Part shown: positions 51,951 through 61,828 of the stretch, one piece after another
Position numbering within the stretch: the stretch's first letter is position 1
Layout of the letters: the number at the start of each line of letters is the position of its first letter
Origin: Candidatus Binataceae bacterium
GTDB lineage: Bacteria; Desulfobacterota; Binatia; Binatales; Binataceae
Direction: 5' to 3'
Assembly: GCA_035308025.1 (NCBI GenBank)
Contig: DATGHL010000038.1
Coordinates: 21,317-85,316 of the forward strand
DNA length: 64,000 nt
Notes under the pieces: generated by a model
Database searches by the model: none
The model's input: only the letters and a program-made list of their open reading frames with translations
What the model was told of the DNA's origin: nothing
Made by a program: the position numbers and the translations under genes

Positions 51951-54527
51951 ATGTTTGATCAGGAAACCACGCTCAGCGCAGATAAAGCCCTCGAGCACCG
52001 TCTGCCGGCCACCGTCACGCCCGAGCGCTACGAACTCAGACTGACGCCTGACCTGGTGGCGTACACCTTTGCCGGCGAGGAAACGGTCGCAATCAAGGTG
52101 CACGCCGCGACCAGCGAAATCGTCCTCAACGCGCTCGAACTTACGCTCGACGAGGCCACAGTCGAGCGCGCGGGCAAGACCATACGCGCGATCCGGGTCG
52201 AACTCGAAGCCGAGCGCGAGCGCGCTCATCTGCACTTCGCTGAGACGCTTGAGTCCGGCGACTGGACACTGCGCGTCAAGTTCAACGGCATCCTCAACGA
52301 CAAGCTCCACGGCTTTTATCGCAGTCAATACACCGACGCCGCAGGCAAAACCCATAAGCTCGCGACCACGCAGTTCGAGGCCACCGACGCGCGCCGCGCC
52401 TTCCCCTGCTGGGACGAACCCGCGCTCAAGGCAGTTTACAGCGTGACGCTGATTGTCGACGAAGGACTTTCGGCGCTGTCGAACGCGGGCATCGCGAGCG
52501 AGCGCGCGCTCGGCGGCGGCAAGAAGGAAGTCGTCTTCAAGGACACCATCAAGATGTCCACCTACCTGCTGGCCTTCATCGTCGGCGAGTTCGAGGCGAC
52601 CGCACCGATTGACGCCGGCACGCCTTTGCGCGTCGTGCATGTGCCGGGCAAACGCGCGCTGACGCCGTGGGCCGCGCAAATCGGCGCATTCTCCCTGAAA
52701 TTCTTCGCCGACTATTACGACATCCCGTATCCCGGCGACAAGCTCGATCTGATCGCGATCCCGGACTTTGCCGCCGGTGCGATGGAAAATCTGGGCGCCA
52801 TCACCTTTCGCGAAACCGCCCTGCTGGCCGACGAGAAGACCGCGTCGCGCGCCGAGCTCGAACGCGTCGCCGACGTCGTCGCGCACGAAAACGCGCACAT
52901 GTGGTTCGGCGATCTCGTCACGATGAAGTGGTGGAACGGCATCTGGCTGAACGAGGCCTTCGCCACCTTCATGGAGATGCTCGCCGTCGACGCGTGGAAA
53001 CCGCACTGGAAACGCTGGGACAGTTTCGGCGTCTCGCGCGCCGCCGCGATGGCGATCGACGCGCTCAAGAGCACCCGCTCCATCGAGTACACCGTGCTCA
53101 GTCCCGAAGACTGCCGCTCAATGTTCGACATCCTGACCTACGAGAAGGGCGCCGCGGTGCTGCGGATGCTCGAGCAGTACCTGGGCGCAGAGCAGTTTCG
53201 CAAGGGCATCTCGCGGTATCTGAAGAGACACCAGTACGCCAATACCGAAACCGGCGACCTCTGGGACGCCTTGCAGGAGTCCTCGGGCCAGCCGGTGCGC
53301 TCGATGATGGATACGTGGATTTTCCAGCAGGGCTTTCCGGTGATCAGCGTCGCTGCAGCGCCCGATCAAAAATCGCTCCGCTTTATGCAGCGCCGCTTTT
53401 TCTATCTGCCGCCTGAATCAGCCGAAGCCCAACTCTGGCATGTTCCGCTGATCGTGCGCGTCCGCACCGATAAAGGCATCTCCACTCATCGCGTCCTGAT
53501 GACTGGCGCGGAGGCGACGCTCGAGCTGCCGGGCAAAGTCGAATGGGCGCTGGTCAATGAGAACGGCAGCGGCTTCTTTCGCGTCCGTTATGCCGCCGAC
53601 CTACTCCACGCGTTGACCATAAGCCGCGACCAGCTCCAGCCGATCGAGCGTTTCGGACTGGTCAGCGACACCTGGGCGGCGACCGTCGCGGGTCTCACCC
53701 CGCTCAGCGACTTTCTCGCGATGGCGCGGCTGTTCCGCGACGAAACCGATCTCAATGTCTGGCGCGCGTTGCTCGGCGCCTTCAACTATCTTGATATGAT
53801 CGTGACGGACGCGCAGCGCGCGCAATTGGCCGACGCGGTGCGCACGATCTTCGGACCCGCCGCCGCGCGGCTCGGCTGGCAAGCGAGCTCCGGCGACGAC
53901 GAACTGACCCGTCAGTTGCGCGGCAACCTGATGAGTATGCTCGGCACGCTCGGCAACGACCCGGCGATCCAAAGCAAGGCGGCCGAGCTTTACACGGAAT
54001 GGGACCGCAATCCGGCGAGCGCCGATCGCGATTTGGTCCCGGCGTTGATTGCGATTCTCGCCCATTGCGGCGACGCCGCCCGTTACGCAGAGTTCAAGCA
54101 ACACTTTAAGTCGGCCCGCACTCCGCAGGAAGAGCAGCGCTACCTCTTCTCGCTGGCCGGTTTCCCCGGAATCGAAGTGTTGCGGCAAACAATGGCGATG
54201 ACCCTCAACGGCGAGGTGCGCACGCAGAACGCACCCTTCCTGATGCATTCGCTCCTCTACAATTCGACTTCGCGCTACGAAGCCTGGGAGTTTGTCCGCA
54301 GGAACTGGGACGCGATGATCGACAAGTACCCCGACAGCGCCCTGCCGCGGATGTGCGAGGCGATCGTGGGCCTGCTCGATCGCCAGGATGAGGTCAACGC
54401 CTTCTTTGAGCAGCACAAGGTTCGGCTCGGCGGCAAGATCATCGATCAGCATCTCGAACGGCTCGCAGTCGCTGTCGAATTCCGCCGCCGCGAAGGCGCC
54501 AAGCTCGAAGCCTCGCTGCGAGGTTAA
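51951..54527 (+). CDS. M1-family aminopeptidase
   Basis: An 858-residue zinc aminopeptidase that removes N-terminal residues from peptides. The exopeptidase motif GAMEN is at 276-280 and the zinc site is HENAH (H312, E313, H316) with the third ligand E335 in WLNEAF. An ERAP1-like C-terminal domain follows. No signal peptide, so cytosolic. ATG 51951 follows a GAGAAGGGGG site. It is transcribed from its own region after hpnK. Confidence 0.95.
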   Translation: MFDQETTLSADKALEHRLPATVTPERYELRLTPDLVAYTFAGEETVAIKVHAATSEIVLNALELTLDEATVERAGKTIRAIRVELEAERERAHLHFAETLESGDWTLRVKFNGILNDKLHGFYRSQYTDAAGKTHKLATTQFEATDARRAFPCWDEPALKAVYSVTLIVDEGLSALSNAGIASERALGGGKKEVVFKDTIKMSTYLLAFIVGEFEATAPIDAGTPLRVVHVPGKRALTPWAAQIGAFSLKFFADYYDIPYPGDKLDLIAIPDFAAGAMENLGAITFRETALLADEKTASRAELERVADVVAHENAHMWFGDLVTMKWWNGIWLNEAFATFMEMLAVDAWKPHWKRWDSFGVSRAAAMAIDALKSTRSIEYTVLSPEDCRSMFDILTYEKGAAVLRMLEQYLGAEQFRKGISRYLKRHQYANTETGDLWDALQESSGQPVRSMMDTWIFQQGFPVISVAAAPDQKSLRFMQRRFFYLPPESAEAQLWHVPLIVRVRTDKGISTHRVLMTGAEATLELPGKVEWALVNENGSGFFRVRYAADLLHALTISRDQLQPIERFGLVSDTWAATVAGLTPLSDFLAMARLFRDETDLNVWRALLGAFNYLDMIVTDAQRAQLADAVRTIFGPAAARLGWQASSGDDELTRQLRGNLMSMLGTLGNDPAIQSKAAELYTEWDRNPASADRDLVPALIAILAHCGDAARYAEFKQHFKSARTPQEEQRYLFSLAGFPGIEVLRQTMAMTLNGEVRTQNAPFLMHSLLYNSTSRYEAWEFVRRNWDAMIDKYPDSALPRMCEAIVGLLDRQDEVNAFFEQHKVRLGGKIIDQHLERLAVAVEFRRREGAKLEASLRG

Positions 54528-54609
54528 CCCGTATGATAAATCCTTTGTAACCCGGCCCAACGATCATGGCAGAATACCTTTTAAGGTACTGTCATGGAGC
54601 AAATCACAG

Positions 54610-54896
54610 ATGGACATCACCCGGGACATTCAGGCGCTGACCACGTTTCGGAACCTTCCGCCGCGTTTCTTCAACAGCTTAAAAAAACGCAACGCCCGGT
54701 GGTGCTGACCGTCAATGATAAGGCCGCCGCCGTCGTGCAGGACGCGGAAGCCTATCAACGTTTGCTCGATCTCGCGGCCCAAGCCGACGCCAAAGAAGGC
54801 ATCCGGCAGGGCCGCGAGGATGTGGCTAAAGGCCGTGTGATGCACGCGCGAGAAGCTCTGAAATCCTTCCGGCGCGAGCATGGCCTATCGCGTTGA
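54610..54896 (+). pseudogene. Phd/YefM-type antitoxin gene with a frameshift
   Basis: The N-terminal part reads MDITRDIQALTTFRN from ATG 54610, then the frame must shift by one base for the rest: SAAFLQQLKKTQRPVVLTVN, AAAVVQDAEAYQRLLDLAAQ and GIRQGREDVAKG to the stop at 54896. A Phd/YefM-type antitoxin spans both frames, with the break at about 54654 (a CT where a CAT His codon is expected). A single-base deletion there explains it. An alternate open frame from 54594 covers the C-terminal part. Confidence 0.8.
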
Positions 54897-55181
54897 GATG
54901 ACGGGGCGCGCTCTGCGCGATCTGGCCCGCATCTATCTGCGTATCGAGGCCGCGACACAGCGGGTGCGGCGCGATGGTTCCACGGGACGAAACGGCCATC
55001 AACAGCCCAGAGCACCGCCCCAACCGAGCCCCGTCGCTCCTGAAGATCGCTCCCTACGACATTTGCTCTATGGCAGAAAGCCCAACGTCTATCGCATCAT
55101 CTCGAGATTGAGGAAGACAGCTCGACAGTTTTTGTCCTGCACATCCGCCCGCCAGGACGCGACAAAATGCCGCAGCACTGA
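54880..55181 (+). pseudogene. RelE/ParE-type toxin remnant with multiple frameshifts
   Basis: It starts ATG 54880 as MAYRVEMTGRALRDLARIYLRI, like RelE/ParE toxins, and later has APEDRSLRHLLYGRKPNVYRII. Between these, the sequence reads only by switching frames (for example NSPEHRPNRAP in another frame), and the C-terminus SSTVFVLHIRPPGRDK appears in yet another. At least two or three frameshifts are needed, so no complete toxin is made. It overlaps the antitoxin gene end by 17 bp, the usual arrangement of such modules. Confidence 0.78.
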
Positions 55182-55242
55182 TTTCCACGCCGCGCCAGCC
55201 CACGCTTTTAGAACCAGTTGGTGCCGCCGGGACTCTTCACAT

Positions 55243-55266
55243 CCCTCTCCCTAATCAGTGAGAGGG
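55243..55266. repeat. CCCTCTC/GAGAGGG hairpin
   Basis: A 7-bp inverted repeat, CCCTCTC and GAGAGGG, around a 10-base loop, in the gap between the toxin remnant and guaA. Sequences of the form CCCTCTCC...GAGAGGGC are common intergenic repeats in soil-bacterial genomes. No T-run follows, so it is not a clear terminator. Confidence 0.5.
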
Positions 55267-55375
55267 CAAGCATCGGACGCGCAGCGCCGATGAATGCGTG
55301 TCGGTCGATACAAACGTCGCTCGCGCTTCGGACGCCATCCGTCATCCGCTATATTAACTCCCCAAGGCGTAGCTC

Positions 55376-56908
55376 GTGATCCTCATCCTCGATTTCGGCA
55401 GTCAGTACACGCAGCTCATCGCGCGGCGGGTGCGCGAAGCGCGCGTCTACTGCGAGATTCATCCCTACAATCTCGCGCCCGCCAAACTGTGCGCGATGCG
55501 CCCGCGCGGGATCATCCTGTCGGGCGGCCCGGCGAGTCTTTACGACTCCGGCGCCCCGGATATCAGCGACGAGGTGCTCGACGCCGGATGTCCCGTCCTC
55601 GGCATCTGCTACGGCATGTACGTCATCGCCGCTCATCTGGGAGCTCACAGCGCGGGTGCGCATTCGCGCGAGTACGGCCCGGCGACGTTGACGATCGACG
55701 AAGCCGATCCGCTGTTCGACGGCCTCACCGGTCATCAACATCAAGTCTGGATGAGTCACGGTGATCGCGTCGAGGCCCTGCCCCCTTCGGCCTGCGCGAT
55801 CGCGCACAGCGCGAATTCGCCCTACGCCGCGATTCGCACGCTGGACGGCCGGATGCGCGGTATCCAGTTCCACCCCGAAGTCGTGCATACGCCCTCCGGC
55901 GCGCAGGTACTGAGCAATTTCGTCCGCGGCATCTGCGGCGAGCCCGGCGACTGGACGATGGCGAGCTTCGTCGAGAGCCAGTTGGCTGCGATCCACGCTC
56001 GCGTCGGTCCGCGCGATCAGGTTCTGATGGCGCTCTCGGGCGGGGTTGATTCCTCCGTCGCCGCCGCCCTGATTCATCGCGCGATCGGTGATCGCCTGAA
56101 ATGCGTCTTCGTCGATACCGCACTGCTGCGCGCGGGCGAACGCGCGCGGATGGAAGAGACTTTCGCTCATCGCCTGGGACTCGCACTCAAAGTTGTCGAC
56201 GCCTCCGCGCTGTTTCTCGAACGCCTCGCGGGCGTATTCGACCCGGAACAAAAACGCCGCATCATCGGCCATACGTTTATCGATGTTTTTGAGAAAGAGG
56301 CCGCGGCCTTGGTCGGCGCTCGTTACCTTGGTCAGGGCACCCTCTATCCCGACGTCATCGAATCAGTTTCCGCCAAGGGCCCGTCGGCGATGATCAAGAG
56401 TCATCACAACGTCGGCGGCTTGCCCGAACGGATGAAGCTCGAACTGCTCGAACCGCTGCGCGAGCTGTTCAAGGACGAAGTGCGCGGGGTCGGACGCGAG
56501 CTCGGCCTCGGCGCGGAGATCGTCGAACGCGAGCCCTTTCCCGGCCCGGGGCTCGCCGTCCGCATCGTCGGCGAGGTCACGCGCGAGCGCCTCGAACTGC
56601 TACGGCGCGCCGATCAAATCGTCATGGAAGAAGTCGCCGCAGCTCAGCTCGGCGTCGCGATTTGGCAAGCCTTCGCGGTGCTGCTGCCGCTCAAGACCGT
56701 CGGCGTGATGGGCGACGGCCGCAGCTACGAAAGCGTCATCGCGATCCGCGCGGTCGAGTCGCAGGACGGCATGACCGCCGATTGGGCGCGGCTCGATCCA
56801 GCTTTTCTGGCGCGCGTCTCCAACCGGATTACCAATGAAGTGCGCGGCGTCAACCGCGTCGTGTACGACATCACTTCGAAACCGCCCGCCACGATCGAGT
56901 GGGAGTAG
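55376..56908 (+). CDS. guaA: GMP synthase (glutamine-hydrolysing)
   Basis: GuaA makes GMP from XMP using glutamine. The 510 residues have a class I amidotransferase domain with Cys78 in [11 protein letters not shown] and the His/Glu pair in [11 protein letters not shown], and the ATP-pyrophosphatase loop [12 protein letters not shown]. The usual Gln after CYGM is Tyr82. Start is GTG 55376 ([14 protein letters not shown]). It is 12 bp upstream of gltX on the same strand. Confidence 0.96.
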   Translation: MILILDFGSQYTQLIARRVREARVYCEIHPYNLAPAKLCAMRPRGIILSGGPASLYDSGAPDISDEVLDAGCPVLGICYGMYVIAAHLGAHSAGAHSREYGPATLTIDEADPLFDGLTGHQHQVWMSHGDRVEALPPSACAIAHSANSPYAAIRTLDGRMRGIQFHPEVVHTPSGAQVLSNFVRGICGEPGDWTMASFVESQLAAIHARVGPRDQVLMALSGGVDSSVAAALIHRAIGDRLKCVFVDTALLRAGERARMEETFAHRLGLALKVVDASALFLERLAGVFDPEQKRRIIGHTFIDVFEKEAAALVGARYLGQGTLYPDVIESVSAKGPSAMIKSHHNVGGLPERMKLELLEPLRELFKDEVRGVGRELGLGAEIVEREPFPGPGLAVRIVGEVTRERLELLRRADQIVMEEVAAAQLGVAIWQAFAVLLPLKTVGVMGDGRSYESVIAIRAVESQDGMTADWARLDPAFLARVSNRITNEVRGVNRVVYDITSKPPATIEWE

Positions 56909-56920
56909 CGCGGCCCTGTC

Positions 56921-58360
56921 ATGACCGTTCGCACCCGTTACGCCCCAAGTCCCACCGGGGCATTGCATATCGGCAACGTCCGTTCGGGGCTCTTCGCCTA
57001 TCTCTTCGCGCGCCACAATCACGGCGTCTTTATTCTGCGCATCGACGACACCGATGTAGAAAGGTCGACCGCCGAATCCCTCGACGAAATCCTCGAGAGC
57101 CTCCGCTGGCTCGGCGTTACGTGGGACGAGGGTCCGCCCGATTCGAAATATTTCCAGTCGAACCGTTTTGAACGTTATCGCGCGAGCGCTCTCCAAGTGT
57201 TGCGCGCCGGTAAGGCCTACCCCTGCTATTGTTCCGCCGCCGAGCTCGACGCGATGCGCCAGCAGGCCCAGCGCGAGCATCGCAAGCCGGGCTACGACGG
57301 CCGCTGTCGCGATCGCACGCCGCCCGCTGATCTCGCGAAGATTGAACTGCCCGACAAGTCGGCCGGCCGCAACTACACGATTCGCTTCCGTTCGCCGCGC
57401 GAGGGCGAAACCGTCGTCGACGATCTAATCAAGGGCCGCGCCGTCTTCGCCAACAGCGAGCTCGACGACCTGATTATCTTCCGCTCCGACGGCGTGCCGA
57501 CCTACAACTTCGCGACTGTGCTCGACGATGCCGACTTTGGCATCACACACGTCGTGCGCGGCGACGACCATCTGCCGAATACCCCGCGCCAGATGCAGAT
57601 TTTCTACGCCCTCGGCCTGACGCCGCCCGCGTATGCGCACCTCCCGATGGTGATGGGGGCCGACGGCCAAAAGCTCTCGAAGCGTCACGGCGCGACTTCC
57701 GTCTTTGCCTATCGCGACCTCGGCTATTTCCCCGAGGCGCTGCTCAATTACCTCGTCCGCCTCGGTTGGTCGCACGGCGATCAGGAAATCTTTTCACTGC
57801 AGGAGATGTTCGACTATTTCGACTTCGCCGAGTGTGGCAAGTCGGCCGGCATCTTCAACGCCGAGAAGCTGCTCTGGCTTAACTTTCATTACATGAAAGA
57901 ACGCCCGCTCGAGCAGCTCGCGCGCGAAGTCCGCCCATTCATCGAGAAACGCGGATGGACCGTGCCCGGCGACGACGCCTGGCTCTGCAAAATGATCGCG
58001 ACGCTGCGCGAACGCGCCAAGACTCTCGTCGAGCTGGTCGATTTCGCGGGCTTCTACCTCAACGACGCCATCACCATTGACCTGAAGGCCGCGGCGAAGT
58101 TCCTCAAGCCCGAGATGGCCGAGCCGCTGACAACGCTTGCGGCGGACCTCCACGCGCTCGGTGACGACTTTACGGAGCTTGCAATCCAGACCGTCTTTGA
58201 ACGCGTGCTCGCGAAATACGAGCTCAAGCTCGGCCAGCTCGCCCAACCGGTGCGTGTCGCCCTGACTGGCGGTACTGTCAGTCCCGGAATTTATGAAGTG
58301 ATCGCAGTCCTCGGCCGCTCCCGCACGGTCGCCCGCCTGCAGTCGGCATTATCCTTCTGA
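56921..58360 (+). CDS. gltX: Glutamyl-tRNA synthetase
   Basis: GltX charges tRNA with glutamate. The class I motifs are SPTGALHIGNVRSGLF (HIGN at 16-19) and the KMSKS-type GQKLSKRHGATSV. The 479 residues and order of domains are normal. If the window's organism lacks glutaminyl-tRNA synthetase this enzyme might also charge tRNA-Gln, but that cannot be judged here. It is probably co-transcribed with guaA. Confidence 0.95.
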   Translation: MTVRTRYAPSPTGALHIGNVRSGLFAYLFARHNHGVFILRIDDTDVERSTAESLDEILESLRWLGVTWDEGPPDSKYFQSNRFERYRASALQVLRAGKAYPCYCSAAELDAMRQQAQREHRKPGYDGRCRDRTPPADLAKIELPDKSAGRNYTIRFRSPREGETVVDDLIKGRAVFANSELDDLIIFRSDGVPTYNFATVLDDADFGITHVVRGDDHLPNTPRQMQIFYALGLTPPAYAHLPMVMGADGQKLSKRHGATSVFAYRDLGYFPEALLNYLVRLGWSHGDQEIFSLQEMFDYFDFAECGKSAGIFNAEKLLWLNFHYMKERPLEQLAREVRPFIEKRGWTVPGDDAWLCKMIATLRERAKTLVELVDFAGFYLNDAITIDLKAAAKFLKPEMAEPLTTLAADLHALGDDFTELAIQTVFERVLAKYELKLGQLAQPVRVALTGGTVSPGIYEVIAVLGRSRTVARLQSALSF

Positions 58361-58498
58361 AGATCGCGTCAAAGGGTGAAACTTCACTTTGCACCGCCCA
58401 CCCGCATAAGCTTGTTAGAACGTTTCACGCGAAAGCATCCAGCGCGACAACGGAGCGCGGACCTCGCAATCCACTGAAAAAAAGTGGGACAATCCCTC

Positions 58499-58864
58499 AT
58501 GGATTTCGGTAACAATCTCGACGCTTTCGGCCCGCTGGCCGCGGCGCTGCGCGAGCTCGAAGTCACGATCGGCCCGGCGGCGCGACCGGTAATCGCCGAG
58601 GTGCGCGCCCGGCTCGTCGAGGCCACCGCACTGCGCGCGAACGGAGACCTGCCGGCCGCGCTCGATACGATCCGGCTGGCGATGGAACGTCTATCGGCGC
58701 TCGCCGGCCAACTCGATCCCTCCGAGGGCATCGTGATGAAACTGATCGCCGACCGCTTCACTGCGGCGCTGAACCTCGGCGACAAAGGCGCCGCCAAAGA
58801 GACCATCAACTTCATTCGCCATCGCGCCGGCGATCCGAAGGACGATCCCGACAGCGACTGGTAA
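58499..58864 (+). CDS. Small hypothetical protein
   Basis: A 121-residue, all-helical, probably cytosolic protein of no family I recognise (from MDFGNNLDAFG). The open frame continues to a GTG at 58484, adding five residues. Helical segments are LAAALRELEVTI, EVRARLVEATALRANGDLPAALDTIRLAMERL and GIVMKLIADRFTAALNLGD, the middle one suggesting a TPR-like helix pair. It lies 54 bp upstream of tkt. Confidence 0.6.
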   Translation: MDFGNNLDAFGPLAAALRELEVTIGPAARPVIAEVRARLVEATALRANGDLPAALDTIRLAMERLSALAGQLDPSEGIVMKLIADRFTAALNLGDKGAAKETINFIRHRAGDPKDDPDSDW

Positions 58865-58918
58865 TTCGCCAACGCGACCTAACCATAATCAGACCCAACG
58901 AAGGGAGTGTTTATTGCT

Positions 58919-60940
58919 GTGGCAGCCGCACCTGAGATTAAGGGTTCGCTCGACCAACGCTGCATCAATTCGATTCGCGTGCTCGCGATCGACGCGGTGC
59001 AGAAGGCCAACTCCGGCCATCCGGGGATGCCGATGGGGATGGCGCCGGTGGCCTATCTGCTCTTCACCCGCTTCATGCGCCACAACCCGAAGAATCCGCA
59101 TTGGTACGGGCGCGACCGCTTCGTACTCTCGGCCGGCCACGGCTCGATGCTGCTCTATGCCTCGCTCTATCTGACCGGCTACGATCTTACGCTCGACGAT
59201 ATTCAACACTTTCGGCAGCTTGGCAGCCGGACCCCGGGCCATCCCGAAAGTCACCTCACCCCCGGCGTCGAAACCACGACCGGCCCGCTCGGCCAGGGCT
59301 TTGCCAACGGGGTCGGGATGGCGATCGCGGCCAAACACCTCGAAGCCCGCTTCGAGCGCGGCGGCTCGGGCCTGTTCGACCATCGCATCTTCTGCATCTG
59401 CGGCGACGGCGACATGATGGAAGGCATCACGAGCGAGGCGGGCTCGCTCGCCGGACATCTCGGTCTCGGCAACCTCGTCTACCTCTACGACGATAACCAC
59501 GTCACGATCGACGGTCACACCGACCTGGCTTTTTCCGAGGACGTCGTCCGGCGCTTCGACGCCTACGGCTGGCATACGCAGGCGGTCGAGGACGCCAACG
59601 ATCTCGACGCGCTTTCGCGCGCCCTCACCAATGCGATCGCCGAGAAGGATCGGCCGTCGTTCATCCGGGTGCACAGCCATATCGGTTACGGCAGCCCGAA
59701 TCGCCAGGATACTTCGAAGGCCCATGGCCAGGCGCTCGGCGTCGAGGAGGTCAAGCTCACCAAGCAATTCTATGGTTGGCCGGTCGAGCCCGCGTTCTAC
59801 GTTCCGGAAGAGGCGCTCGCGGAGTTTCGGCGAGCGGTTCCGCGCGGCGGGGAGCTTGAGCAGCGCTGGAGCCGCGACTTCGCCGGCTATGCGAAGGAAC
59901 ATCCTGACGACGCGAAGGAGTTCAACGCGGCGCTCGCCGGCGAGTTGCCCGCCGGATGGGATCAGGACCTGCCGGTCTTTACCCCCAAGGACGCGCTGGC
60001 GACGCGCGAATCAGGGTCGCGCGCCGAGCTGGCGATCGCTGGTCGCGTGCCCGCCCTCTTCGGCGGTTCGGCGGATCTTAACGAATCAACCTTCACAGAC
60101 ATTAAGGAAGGCGGCGATTTCGAGCGCCACAACTACGGCGGCCGCAATCTCCATTTCGGCATCCGCGAGCACGCGATGGGCGCGATTCTCAACGGCATCG
60201 CCTTGCACGGCGGCCTCATTCCCTACGGCTCGAGCTTCATGGTTTTCACCGACTACTGCCGTCCCGCGATTCGGCTCGCGGCGCTGATGGGCCTGCAGGT
60301 GGTTTTCGTCTTTACCCACGACTCGATTGGCGTGGGCGAGGACGGTCCGACTCATCAGCCAGTCGAGCAGCTCAGCAGTCTCCGCGCAATTCCGGGCCTG
60401 ACGGTGATTCGGCCGGCTGACGCCAACGAAGCGGTCGAGGCCTGGCGCGTCACGATGACGCATAAGACGGGTCCGCTGATGCTCGCGCTGTCGCGGCAGA
60501 AACTACCGACTGTTGATCGGACCGTGATGGCGCCCGCAGCGGGACTCGCGCGCGGCGCTTACGTGCTGACCGAGACCGCCGGCAAGAGCCCGGCGATTAT
60601 TCTGATCGCGACCGGCTCCGAAGTGCAGCTCGCCGTCGCCGCCAAGCCTGAACTGGAAAAACGCGGCCATGCAGTACGGGTCGTCAGCATGCCGAGCTGC
60701 GAGCTCTTTGCGCAGCAGGATCAGGCGTATCGCGATTCCGTCCTGCCGCCCTCGGTGACCCGCCGACTCGCGATCGAAGCGGGCGCGCCGATGTCATGGT
60801 ATCAGTGGGTCGGACTCGACGGCGGCATCGTCGGGATGACCACCTTCGGCGCTTCCGGTCCGGGACCGGAGGTCATGAAGCATTTCGGCTTCACCCCGGA
60901 AAATGTCATCGCCCACGCCCTGAATGTGTTGGAAGGATAA
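58919..60940 (+). CDS. tkt: Transketolase
   Basis: Transketolase moves two-carbon units in the pentose phosphate and Calvin-type pathways, using thiamine diphosphate. The protein of about 673 residues has [18 protein letters not shown], the ThDP-binding GDGDMMEG block, [20 protein letters not shown] and [23 protein letters not shown] 58919 sits at a better distance from AAGGGAG (58901-58907) than the GTG 58907 that closes it. Confidence 0.96.
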   Translation: MAAAPEIKGSLDQRCINSIRVLAIDAVQKANSGHPGMPMGMAPVAYLLFTRFMRHNPKNPHWYGRDRFVLSAGHGSMLLYASLYLTGYDLTLDDIQHFRQLGSRTPGHPESHLTPGVETTTGPLGQGFANGVGMAIAAKHLEARFERGGSGLFDHRIFCICGDGDMMEGITSEAGSLAGHLGLGNLVYLYDDNHVTIDGHTDLAFSEDVVRRFDAYGWHTQAVEDANDLDALSRALTNAIAEKDRPSFIRVHSHIGYGSPNRQDTSKAHGQALGVEEVKLTKQFYGWPVEPAFYVPEEALAEFRRAVPRGGELEQRWSRDFAGYAKEHPDDAKEFNAALAGELPAGWDQDLPVFTPKDALATRESGSRAELAIAGRVPALFGGSADLNESTFTDIKEGGDFERHNYGGRNLHFGIREHAMGAILNGIALHGGLIPYGSSFMVFTDYCRPAIRLAALMGLQVVFVFTHDSIGVGEDGPTHQPVEQLSSLRAIPGLTVIRPADANEAVEAWRVTMTHKTGPLMLALSRQKLPTVDRTVMAPAAGLARGAYVLTETAGKSPAIILIATGSEVQLAVAAKPELEKRGHAVRVVSMPSCELFAQQDQAYRDSVLPPSVTRRLAIEAGAPMSWYQWVGLDGGIVGMTTFGASGPGPEVMKHFGFTPENVIAHALNVLEG

Positions 60941-60976
60941 CCTGTCTAAGGTAGTGTTCAGAACGGAAGGCGCCCG

Positions 60977-61023
60977 GATGCAAGAATCCGGGATTCTTCG
61001 CTGCGCTCAGAATGACGAAAGTG
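60977..61023. repeat. Intergenic repeat with ATCCGGGATTCTTCGCTGCG
   Basis: The stretch CCGGGATTCTTCGCTGCGCT (about 60988-61007) followed by CAGAATGACGAAAGT resembles a very common intergenic repeat in environmental bacterial MAGs, which is read as ILRCAQNDE. It lies in the gap between the convergent tkt and hydrolase genes. Recognition is from memory. Confidence 0.55.
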
Positions 61024-61045
61024 GCAGACCCCGCCCGCGTATAGA

Positions 61046-61828
61046 TCAACTGCGCAGGAACTCGCGGACCGTCTTGACGAATTCGTCGGGCTGCTCGTAC
61101 ATCGGCATGTGCCCGGCCGCCTTCATCGTCACGGCCCGCGCGTTTCTGATCCGGCTGGTGAACTCGTTCGCGTAGATCGGCGGAATCAGGCGATCGGATT
61201 CGCCCATCATCACCAGCGTCGGCGCGGCGATCCGCCAAGCGCGTCGCTTGAGTCCGCGATCCGGAATCGGCCAGAGGAACTTGCTCGCCTGCGTAAAGCG
61301 CTTGACGCGCTCGACATACATCGCTTCGAGCAGCTTCATGTCGGTGGGAACCGCCGTGAACATCTGCGCCATCGCGGAATTTGGATCATGGAACAGATGA
61401 GCCGCCAGCTCAGGCAACTCCATTGCGAAAACGTCGGGAATCGGATGCTCGTCGAGCCAGAAGCCGGCCGGCGTCACCAGTACGAGCTTCTTGACGCGAT
61501 GAACGTCGAGCGCGGCGAACTCCGCCGCCAGCATCCCGCCCATCGAATGACCGACGACGTGCGCGCTCGCGACGCCCATCTCGTCGAGCAACTGATGGTA
61601 CATCAGGATGACGTCGAAAAGGTCGTCGATATGCTCGACGCCGGTCGATTCTCCATAGCCCGGCAGATGGGGCGCGATCACCTTGAAATGATGACCGAGC
61701 GCATCGAGGAAGGGATCGGCCCCGAGCAATCCGCCTGCGCCGTGGAGGTACAGGAGCGGCTCACCGGTGCCGATGAGTTGCAGCTCGATAGTGAAGCGTC
61801 CGTTGGCGATGCGCCGTAGTTCCTTCAT
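61046..61828 (-). CDS. Alpha/beta hydrolase
   Basis: A 260-residue alpha/beta hydrolase with the nucleophile S95 in HVVGHSMGGML, an acid in MMGESDRLIPP and a His in KAAGHMPMYEQPDEF, plus the oxyanion HGAGG motif. Such proteins hydrolyse esters, lactones or C-C bonds. It overlaps the upstream LLM gene by 4 bp (ATGA) on the minus strand, so the two enzymes may act on the same compound. Confidence 0.87.
   Translation of the reverse strand: MKELRRIANGRFTIELQLIGTGEPLLYLHGAGGLLGADPFLDALGHHFKVIAPHLPGYGESTGVEHIDDLFDVILMYHQLLDEMGVASAHVVGHSMGGMLAAEFAALDVHRVKKLVLVTPAGFWLDEHPIPDVFAMELPELAAHLFHDPNSAMAQMFTAVPTDMKLLEAMYVERVKRFTQASKFLWPIPDRGLKRRAWRIAAPTLVMMGESDRLIPPIYANEFTSRIRNARAVTMKAAGHMPMYEQPDEFVKTVREFLRS

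Noticed and set aside
58384..58872. Minus-strand frame opposite the small unknown gene before tkt
   Set aside because: It is Ser/Ala/Arg-rich and antisense. The plus-strand frame 58499-58864 has helical, non-repetitive composition and fits between gltX and tkt.
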